Source: Fibrobacter sp. UBA4375 (GTDB taxonomy: Bacteria; Fibrobacterota; Fibrobacteria; Fibrobacterales; Fibrobacteraceae). Taken from it: DNA of 19,818 nucleotides. The position numbers and the translations under genes were made by a program. The stretch's first letter is position 1; every line of letters begins with the position of its first letter. The stretch covers positions 1 to 19,818 of the forward strand of contig DGRZ01000064.1 in NCBI GenBank assembly GCA_002391195.1, given 5' to 3'. The notes under the pieces were generated by a model, which worked only from the letters and a program-made list of their open reading frames with translations, was not told where the DNA came from and made no database searches. This document shows, piece by piece, positions 12,869 through 19,818 of the stretch.

Positions 12869-15193
12869 ATGAGCAAGGATTTGAAGGAACAGGCGCTCGA
12901 ATACCATTCCATGGGCAAGCCCGGCAAGATCGAAATCGTGCCGACCAAGCCGCACAGCACCCAGACGGACCTGGGCCTCGCTTACACTCCGGGCGTGGCT
13001 GTGCCCTGCCTCGAAATTGAGAAGGACAACAACCTGGCCTACGAATACACCGGCAAGGGCAACCTCGTCGCCGTGATTTCTAACGGCACTGCGGTGCTCG
13101 GGCTCGGTGACATCGGCGCTCTCGCGGGCAAGCCGGTGATGGAAGGCAAGGCGCTCCTGTTCAAGATTTACGCGGGCATCGACGTCTTCGACATCGAAAT
13201 CAACGAGAAGGACCCGAAGAAGTTTATCGAAATCGTGAAGGGTATCGCCCCCACGTTCGGCGGCATCAACCTGGAAGATATCAAGGCTCCGGAATGCTTC
13301 GAAATCGAGGACACGCTGAAGGCGGAACTCGACATCCCCGTGATGCACGATGACCAGCACGGTACGGCCATCATTTCTTCGGCGGGCCTCCTGAATGCCA
13401 TTGAGGTTGCGGGCAAGAGCATCCGCGACGTGAAGATGGTGGTGAACGGTGCCGGCGCTGCCGCCTGCGCCTGCACTCGCCTGTACTTGTCGCTGGGTCT
13501 CAAGAAAGAGAACCTGGTGATGTGCGACAGCAAGGGCGTCATCCGCAAGGACCGCAAGGGCTTAACCGAGGCAAAGGCCTTCTTTGCTACCGACCGCACC
13601 GACATCGAGACTCTCGCCGACGCCATGAAGGGTGCCGACGTGTTCGTAGGACTTTCGAAGGGCAACATTTTGACCCGGGAGATGGTCCGCAGCATGGCCG
13701 ACCAGCCCATTGTCTTTGCCCTGGCGAACCCCACTCCCGAAATCAGCTATGAAGAGGCGATGGCGAGCCGTGGCGACCTGATTTTTGCCACGGGCCGCAG
13801 TGACTACCCGAACCAGGTGAACAACGTCATCGGTTTCCCGTACATTTTCCGCGGGGCCCTGGACGTGCGCGCGACCTGCATCAACGAACACATGAAACAT
13901 GCCGCCGTGCGTGCGATTGCCGCCCTAGCGCACCAGCCCGTGCCCGACGTGGTGAACATCGCCTACAACGCACAGCGCTTTACCTTCGGTAAGGAATACC
14001 TGATTCCGAAGCCCCTTGACCCCCGCCTGCTTACGGAAGTTTCTATCGCCGTCGCGAAGGCTGCCATCGAGAGTGGCGTGGCCCGCAAGCCGATTACCGA
14101 CTGGGACGCCTATTACGACAAACTCCGCGACATGATGGGCTACGACAACAAACTTATCCGCCAGTTCAGCGATACGGCCCGCAGCAACCCCAAGCGAGTG
14201 GTGTTTGCCGAAGGCGACAACCTCAACATGCTCAAGGCCGCCGTGCAGGCGAAGCTCGAAGGTGTCGCTCACCCGATTCTGCTCGGTAACGCCGAACGTA
14301 TCCAGATGATGGCGAATAAGGAACAGCTCGACCTCACGGGCATCAAGATTGTGAACCCGCGCTCTCCCGAGGAATTCGAACGCCGCCGCAAGTATGCCGA
14401 AATCTATGCCGACGAGAACGGCCGTAACGGCGTTACCTTCGACGAAGCCCGCGACGACATGTTCGAGCCGAACCACTTCGGTATGATGATGGTGAAGGTG
14501 GGCGACGCCGATGCCTTTATTACCGGTGGTTATTCCAAGTACAGCGAAACCATCGAACTGGCCAAGGAAATCATCGGTATCCGCGAAGAATACAAGCACT
14601 TCGGCGCCATGCACATCTTGAGCACCCGCAAGGGGACCTTCTTCCTGGCGGATACCCTGGTGAACCGCGACCCCGATACCGAAACCCTGGTGGATATCGT
14701 AAAGCTCACCCACGACGCGGTGAAGTTCTTTGCTCACGATCCCGTGATGGCCATGCTCAGCTACGCGAACTTCGGATCTGACAAGGAAGCCGCCCGCGGA
14801 ACGGCCAACAAGGCCCGTGACGCCGTGAAGATGATTCACGAACAGTTCCCGGACTATATGCTTGACGGTGAAATGCAGGTGAACGTGGCCCTGGACAAGG
14901 AACTGCGGGACTCCAAGTACCCCTTCAACAAGTTGAAGGGGCAGACGGTGAACACCTTGATTTTCCCGTGCCTCTCTTCGGCAAATACTACTTGCAAGAT
15001 GCTTCTGGAAATGGGCGTAGGCGAATCTATCGGCCCTGTGCAGATGGGCTTGAACAAGCCGGTGCACTTCACCGACTCCGACGCTTCTGTCCATGACATC
15101 TTCAATCTGACGGTGGCCGCCGTCATCGACGCCATCGTTCAAGAGAAGAAGGACGAAGAGAAAGACAAGAGAAAATACGACAGGATCTGGTAA
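12869..15193 (+). CDS. maeB: Malic enzyme with C-terminal phosphotransacetylase-like domain
   Basis: Oxidatively decarboxylates malate to pyruvate with reduction of NAD(P), linking the C4 acids to pyruvate and supplying reducing power. The 774 residues match the large bacterial MaeB type. The malic N-terminal domain has Y39 in LAYTPGVAVP, K94 in MEGKALLFK and metal ligands E136/D137 (INLEDI) and D161/D162 (MHDDQHGTA). The Rossmann segment VVNGAGAAA spans residues 191-199. Residues from about 430 to 760 resemble phosphotransacetylase (RVVFAEGDN, ITGGYSKYSETI, NTLIFPCLSSANTTCKML). In known hybrids this domain is regulatory, often sensing acetyl-CoA, and lacks transacetylase activity. The start is fixed by AAGGAG. 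It is followed by a strong bidirectional terminator. NAD versus NADP preference is not evident. Confidence 0.93.
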   Translation: MSKDLKEQALEYHSMGKPGKIEIVPTKPHSTQTDLGLAYTPGVAVPCLEIEKDNNLAYEYTGKGNLVAVISNGTAVLGLGDIGALAGKPVMEGKALLFKIYAGIDVFDIEINEKDPKKFIEIVKGIAPTFGGINLEDIKAPECFEIEDTLKAELDIPVMHDDQHGTAIISSAGLLNAIEVAGKSIRDVKMVVNGAGAAACACTRLYLSLGLKKENLVMCDSKGVIRKDRKGLTEAKAFFATDRTDIETLADAMKGADVFVGLSKGNILTREMVRSMADQPIVFALANPTPEISYEEAMASRGDLIFATGRSDYPNQVNNVIGFPYIFRGALDVRATCINEHMKHAAVRAIAALAHQPVPDVVNIAYNAQRFTFGKEYLIPKPLDPRLLTEVSIAVAKAAIESGVARKPITDWDAYYDKLRDMMGYDNKLIRQFSDTARSNPKRVVFAEGDNLNMLKAAVQAKLEGVAHPILLGNAERIQMMANKEQLDLTGIKIVNPRSPEEFERRRKYAEIYADENGRNGVTFDEARDDMFEPNHFGMMMVKVGDADAFITGGYSKYSETIELAKEIIGIREEYKHFGAMHILSTRKGTFFLADTLVNRDPDTETLVDIVKLTHDAVKFFAHDPVMAMLSYANFGSDKEAARGTANKARDAVKMIHEQFPDYMLDGEMQVNVALDKELRDSKYPFNKLKGQTVNTLIFPCLSSANTTCKMLLEMGVGESIGPVQMGLNKPVHFTDSDASVHDIFNLTVAAVIDAIVQEKKDEEKDKRKYDRIW

Positions 15194-15194
15194 A

Positions 15195-15226
15195 GAAAAG
15201 CCCGCTGATGCGGGCGTTTCTTTTTT
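15195..15226. terminator. Bidirectional terminator between maeB and pheA
   Basis: GCCCGC-TGAT-GCGGGC with flanking GAAAA and TTTC pairs, followed by a T-run on the plus strand. The minus strand also has a T-rich exit. It occupies the whole gap between the two convergent stop codons. Confidence 0.92.
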
Positions 15227-16090
15227 CTAGTAGCTCAGCTTTTCGGTGGAGCCTTCTTTGAAACTGCCTAGGCGATAAACGAAATCGCAGTAGGACTGCA
15301 GTTCCTTCAAGGCCTCTACCACCAGCGGGTCCTTGGGGTTTCCTTCGAAGGACAGGTGGAAGATATATTCCCAGGGCCTGTCCGGATGGGGCCTGCTTTC
15401 GATGCGGGTCAGGTTCAAGTCCCGCTTGGCAAAACAGCCCAGCGCCGCATGGAGCGCTCCGGACTTTCCGGAATCGTTCAGCATAAAGAGTAGGGTGGTC
15501 TTGATGGGGGTGTCGCCGGCCCCGACTTCGGGCAAATCGACGGCCACCTTCTGGATGGCGTAAAAGCGGGTGAAATTCACGCCCTTCAGGTTCTCGATTC
15601 CTTCGGCCAGAATGTCCAGGCCGTAGAACTTGGCGGCGTAGGCGCTGGCGATGGCACCGAGAGTCTTGTCTCCGCGCTTGGCTACCTCTTCGGCGCTGCC
15701 TGCGGTGTCGTAGAAGGCTACACTTTCGATACCGGGATTGCGACCGAAGAATCGGCTGCACTGGGCAAGCCCCTGGGGGTGGCTCAGCACTTTTTTCAGG
15801 TCCCCGAGTTTTACTCCGGGCAGGGCGCACAGGGCATGGGAAATCTGGAGCTTTACCTCTGCCACGATGGGCAGGCGCCACTTGTAAAGCAGGTCGTAAT
15901 TTTCGTAGATGGAACCTGCCGTAGAATTTTCGATGGGAATTGCACCGCCATCTACGGCGCCGGTCTCGATGCTCTGGAAAATTTCACCGAAGGTGTCCAT
16001 AGGCACCACTTCGATGTCTGTTCCGAACAAATGATAAGCGGCACTTTCGCTATAGGCTCCGCGACGACCCTGGAATGCAATTTTTTTCAT
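15227..16090 (-). CDS. pheA: Prephenate dehydratase
   Basis: Converts prephenate to phenylpyruvate in phenylalanine synthesis. The 287 residues are a monofunctional dehydratase plus ACT domain, with no chorismate mutase part. The start KKIAFQGRRGAYSESAA and the GGAIPIENSTAGSI segment (48-61) are family hallmarks. The catalytic TRF triplet is at 174-176 in VNFTRFYAI. The ACT domain (about 196-275) carries ESRPHPDRPWEYIF (231-244), the phenylalanine-binding ESRP motif, so feedback inhibition by phenylalanine is expected. No ribosome site precedes the ATG. A TATCTTTTG box ends four bases before it, which suggests a leaderless mRNA. The upstream spacer is filled with repeats. Confidence 0.96.
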   Translation of the reverse strand: MKKIAFQGRRGAYSESAAYHLFGTDIEVVPMDTFGEIFQSIETGAVDGGAIPIENSTAGSIYENYDLLYKWRLPIVAEVKLQISHALCALPGVKLGDLKKVLSHPQGLAQCSRFFGRNPGIESVAFYDTAGSAEEVAKRGDKTLGAIASAYAAKFYGLDILAEGIENLKGVNFTRFYAIQKVAVDLPEVGAGDTPIKTTLLFMLNDSGKSGALHAALGCFAKRDLNLTRIESRPHPDRPWEYIFHLSFEGNPKDPLVVEALKELQSYCDFVYRLGSFKEGSTEKLSY

Positions 16091-16094
16091 GGCG

Positions 16095-16103
16095 CAAAAG
16101 ATA
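16095..16103 (-). promoter_or_regulatory. Candidate leaderless-type -10 element of pheA
   Basis: TATCTTTTG on the minus strand, four bases before the pheA ATG, identical to the box before the helicase gene. Transcription would begin at or next to the start codon. Confidence 0.4.
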
Positions 16104-16115
16104 GTAATTGGTCTT

Positions 16116-16149
16116 TAGGGGCTAGGGGGTAGGATCTAGGGGCTAGGGG
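16116..16149. repeat. G-rich direct repeat, TAGGGGCTAGGGG twice
   Basis: The 13-base unit occurs at 16116-16128 and 16137-16149, period 21, with a related GGGGGTAGGATC between. It lies upstream of pheA, overlapping where its -33 region would extend. Confidence 0.7.
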
Positions 16150-16175
16150 TTTGAGGTCGCTTCGCTTTGAGGAAC

Positions 16176-16242
16176 GTCATCCTCGCGAAGGCGAGGATCT
16201 GCTAGATTGCAGTAAGCGGATCCTCACCTGCGTGAGGATGAC
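16176..16242. repeat. Pair of inverted REP-like palindromes (BIME-like)
   Basis: GTCATCCTCGC...GCGAGGATC (16176-16199) and GGATCCTCA...TGAGGATGAC (16218-16242) are palindromes facing opposite ways, 18 bases apart. They share the GATC/GATGAC frame with those near the type III TA locus. No coding content. Confidence 0.75.
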
Positions 16243-16264
16243 GACTCACACCACACACCTCACG

Positions 16265-16290
16265 ACTCACAACTCACAACTCACAACTCA
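16265..16290. repeat. Heptamer tandem repeat, ACTCACA x 3.7
   Basis: Three full copies and a partial ACTCA run up to the last base before the stop codon of the NlpC/P60 gene. More degenerate CACA-rich sequence precedes it (16241-16264). This is a simple repeat likely to vary in copy number. Confidence 0.85.
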
Positions 16291-16947
16291 TTACCTGAAC
16301 CGTCTCGCCCCTTGGTATTTGGGGCGCCAGTAGTTGTCGCTCATGGGGGAAATCATCACGCCCTTGCTGGAGCTTGCGTGGGTAAATCGGTCCCCTTTCA
16401 GATAAATTCCCACGTGGTCGATTTTCCAGAAACTGCCGAAGAACACCAGGTCGCCTTCCTGCAGGCTGCCCCGGCTCACGGAACTCCCTCGGCTGTCGTC
16501 GTACATCTGGCCTGCGTTATGGGGCAGACTTATTCCGTAATGGCTCTTGTAAAGTTGCATCACGTAACCGGAGCAGTCCGTGCCGGACTTGGAACTGCCC
16601 CCGTAAACATAGGGTGTTCCAATCCAGGACTTGGCCAACTGTTCCAATGAAGAATTGGAGGCTTGCCTGGGAGCGTTTTCGTGGGCCATCTTTTGGGTGG
16701 CGGCCTGTTTGGTAGCCCCTGCGGTGGTATGTTTGTTCGTAGGCGCTCTGCTAGGAGATTTCGTCGTGGATGCTCCATCCCTGGTGCCCGATTCCGCCTT
16801 TGCTGCCGACGAAGGTTCACTCGGAGCAGACTTGTATCCGCCGATACTCCTGTCGTAACCGGTGCGCACAGGGAAAGTGCAGCTGCACAAGCCCATACAA
16901 ACAAGGGCTATTGCAAAGCCGGCAATGTATTTGGCAAACAGGACCAT
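16291..16947 (-). CDS. NlpC/P60-family lipoprotein peptidoglycan hydrolase
   Basis: A predicted cell-wall endopeptidase cleaving stem peptides of peptidoglycan, anchored as a lipoprotein. The 218 residues begin with a hydrophobic signal (2-20) and a lipobox LCSC with C23 as the lipidation site. A Ser/Thr/Ala-rich linker (about 40-98) follows, then the NlpC/P60 domain with C125 in GTDCSGYV, H178 in KIDHVGIYL and H190 in FTHASS as the catalytic triad. I use the ATG at 16947. The TTG at 16968 would overlap the upstream ybaK stop and gives a longer leader before the hydrophobic core. It lies 21 bases after ybaK and may be co-transcribed with it. Confidence 0.9.
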   Translation of the reverse strand: MVLFAKYIAGFAIALVCMGLCSCTFPVRTGYDRSIGGYKSAPSEPSSAAKAESGTRDGASTTKSPSRAPTNKHTTAGATKQAATQKMAHENAPRQASNSSLEQLAKSWIGTPYVYGGSSKSGTDCSGYVMQLYKSHYGISLPHNAGQMYDDSRGSSVSRGSLQEGDLVFFGSFWKIDHVGIYLKGDRFTHASSSKGVMISPMSDNYWRPKYQGARRFR

Positions 16948-16968
16948 CGTTCTAAAATTAACAAACAA

Positions 16969-17469
16969 TCAGTCCTCGGGCGCAGTGGGAGGCACGCGAG
17001 CAATCACTCCCACTGTTCCGCGGGTTGCCTTGACCAAATCTGCCGGGGCAATCTTCAACTGCAAGCCGCGCTCACCAGCACTCACATAGATGAACGGGAA
17101 CTGCAGGGCCGTTTCGTGAATAAAGATGGGAAAATTCTTCTTGAGTCCGAGAGGGCTGCAACCGCCCCGGATGTAGCCTGTCAGCGGGGTCAAGTCCTTC
17201 AAGGGAACGGTATCGATTTTCTTGTTGCCGCTGACCTTGGCGGCCCCCTTCAAGTCCACTTCCAAGTTGCCAGGAACGACGCATATCAGATAGCCAATTT
17301 TGTCGCCATGGACTAGGATTGTCTTGAAAACCTGGTTGATGTCTTCGCCCAGGCTGTCCGCCACGTGTTGGGCGCCCAAGTCGTTTTCGTCCACCTTATA
17401 AGGGATCAGCTCGTACTGGATCTTCTGGCGGTCCAAGATTCGTGCGGCGTTTGTCTTCTTGATATCCAT
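16969..17469 (-). CDS. ybaK: YbaK/EbsC-type Cys-tRNA(Pro) deacylase
   Basis: Hydrolyses cysteine mischarged onto tRNA-Pro, a trans-editing role in translation. The 166 residues match the usual 155-165. Family features are the KTNAARILD start, K49 in QVFKTILV, the VVPGNLEVDLKGAAKV segment (64-79) and GYIRGGCSPLGLKK (98-111). The ATG at 17469 follows GAGGA. The ORF extends upstream to 17637 but that part overlaps the thiC riboswitch on the other strand and has no ribosome site. A TATCTTTCG box (17492-17484) is a likely -10. It diverges from thiC and precedes the NlpC/P60 gene. Confidence 0.92.
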   Translation of the reverse strand: MDIKKTNAARILDRQKIQYELIPYKVDENDLGAQHVADSLGEDINQVFKTILVHGDKIGYLICVVPGNLEVDLKGAAKVSGNKKIDTVPLKDLTPLTGYIRGGCSPLGLKKNFPIFIHETALQFPFIYVSAGERGLQLKIAPADLVKATRGTVGVIARVPPTAPED

Positions 17470-17483
17470 AAATGTCCTCGATA

Positions 17484-17505
17484 CGAAAGATAAAATTTTA
17501 TATTG
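17484..17505. promoter_or_regulatory. Back-to-back promoters of ybaK and thiC around a palindrome
   Basis: The minus-strand box TATCTTTCG (17492-17484) and the plus-strand box TATATTG (17499-17505) are joined by the perfect 12-bp palindrome ATAAAATTTTAT (17490-17501). The two promoters would compete or share a regulator. The plus-strand start would fall near 17512, right before the riboswitch. Confidence 0.45.
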
Positions 17506-17514
17506 TGGAAAAAA

Positions 17515-17589
17515 CTTGGGGGTGCTGTAGGAACTATGGCTGAGAACAAACCCCTTGAACCTGTGCCAGTAATTTGGCCGTAGGAAAAG
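17515..17589 (+). promoter_or_regulatory. TPP riboswitch (Thi box) controlling thiC
   Basis: The conserved core is present in order: GGGGGTGCTG, GGCTGAGA, ACCCCTTGAACCTG, GCCAG...TTGGC and CGTAGGAA, with a CTT/AAG closing helix. It ends two bases before the GAGG ribosome site of thiC. No terminator hairpin is seen after it, so control is probably at translation initiation: bound thiamin pyrophosphate would hide the ribosome site. Confidence 0.95.
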
Positions 17590-17599
17590 TGAGGAATAT

Positions 17600-19204
<1,605 letters not shown>

Positions 19205-19245
19205 GGACGCACATGCGTAGAGTTGCGCACCAAGTCGAAGCGCTC

Positions 19246-19680
19246 CTACTCTAGCATAATCGTGAAGGGGCCGTCGTTTACGAGGCTCACCTGCATGTCG
19301 GCGCCGAAGCGTCCCGTTTCAACAACGGGGATTTCCTTTTTGCATTCGGCGATGATGTATTCGTAGAGCTCGTTTGCGAGCGTGGGGTTGCCGGCGCCGT
19401 TAAAGGTCGGACGGTTGCCCTTGTTGCAGTTCGCGTATAGCGTGAACTGTGAGACGAGCAGGAGCTCGCCGCCCACATCCTTGATGGAAAGATTCGTCTT
19501 GCCGTTTTCGTCGGCAAAGATGCGCAGCGCTAGCATCTTGCGGATGAACTTGTCGGCGATTTCCTTGGTGTCGTCTTCGCCCACGCCGATAAGAATCATG
19601 TAGCCCTTGCCGATTTTTCCGACAGTGTCGCCTGCGATATCCACCTGGGCGTTCAATACTCGCTGAATCAAGAATTTCAT
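19246..19680 (-). CDS. dtd: D-aminoacyl-tRNA deacylase
   Basis: Removes D-amino acids (and glycine) mischarged to tRNAs, keeping translation homochiral. The 144 residues match the family length. It has the signature SQFTL (77-81) and the Gly-cisPro region NDGPFT (135-140), where NxGPVT is usual, so V to F is a small variation. The start MKFLIQRVLNAQVDI is typical. Its ATG is one base after the stop of the upstream partial gene (TAA-T-ATG), with GGAG inside that gene's last codons as ribosome site, so translation is probably coupled. Confidence 0.96.
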   Translation of the reverse strand: MKFLIQRVLNAQVDIAGDTVGKIGKGYMILIGVGEDDTKEIADKFIRKMLALRIFADENGKTNLSIKDVGGELLLVSQFTLYANCNKGNRPTFNGAGNPTLANELYEYIIAECKKEIPVVETGRFGADMQVSLVNDGPFTIMLE

Positions 19681-19681
19681 A

Positions 19682-19818
19682 TTACTCCGCGCTAGCCAAT
19701 GCCTTCTTGTAGATATCCTGCATCACGAGGCCCGCAATCATGAATCCAAAAATAGCGGTGGAGTGTGCCATGGTGCCGTTGATTTGCGCCTTACTGCTGC
19801 ACCATTCGTGATCGACCA
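19682..19818 (-). CDS. C-terminal end of a probable ThiF/TcdA-like protein, cut by window edge
   Basis: Only the last 45 residues or so are visible: VDHEWCSSKAQINGTMAHS, then TAIFGFMIAGLVMQDI and KKALASAE. The T-A-x-F-G-F-x-x-A-x-x-V pattern resembles the C-terminus of ThiF/MoeB-fold enzymes such as TcdA, the tRNA threonylcarbamoyladenosine dehydratase. A tRNA-modification gene would fit beside dtd, but the fragment is short and the call tentative. Confidence 0.45.
   Translation of the reverse strand, partial: VDHEWCSSKAQINGTMAHSTAIFGFMIAGLVMQDIYKKALASAE

Overview
The window looks like a chromosomal segment of a Fibrobacter-type bacterium (Fibrobacterota, FCB group). This rests on overall protein resemblance, on recurrent promoter boxes of the TAnnTTTG type known from the related Bacteroidota, and on intergenic palindromes and short tandem repeats. 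No rRNA is present to confirm the taxon.

Left flank (1-5666) is housekeeping and GC-rich. On the minus strand are rfbA and the start of rfbB (dTDP-sugar synthesis). Divergent from them lie a large Ski2-like helicase with a DUF3516-type tail, a small exported protein of unknown function, and an AlkD-type DNA alkylation repair protein.

The centre (about 5667-12700) is an accessory, visibly more AT-rich defence and conflict island. A minus-strand operon encodes a stand-alone EndoU RNase toxin, its probable immunity protein, and a DUF4417 gene broken by one extra base in an A8 run. A one-polypeptide type IIG (MmeI-like) restriction-modification enzyme follows. Both it and the toxin operon are preceded by a copy of the same structured element of about 165-170 nt (7772-7942 and 10974-11137). 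The helices of this element covary between copies and its tail resembles a terminator that can compete with the hairpin cap. Next is a cluster of palindromes and then a complete type III toxin-antitoxin locus. It has a promoter, three 36-nt RNA repeats each able to form an H-type pseudoknot, a strong terminator, and a ToxN/AbiQ-family RNase. This locus sits between two long direct repeats (11466-11620 and 12561-12691).

The right flank (12692-19818) is again housekeeping: a MaeB-type malic enzyme with a phosphotransacetylase-like domain, prephenate dehydratase, an NlpC/P60 lipoprotein hydrolase, YbaK/EbsC, thiC under a TPP riboswitch, D-aminoacyl-tRNA deacylase, and the end of a probable ThiF/TcdA-like gene.

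The most notable items are the type III TA locus and the duplicated covarying element that precedes each minus-strand island transcription unit. The element matched no described family that I could recognise.
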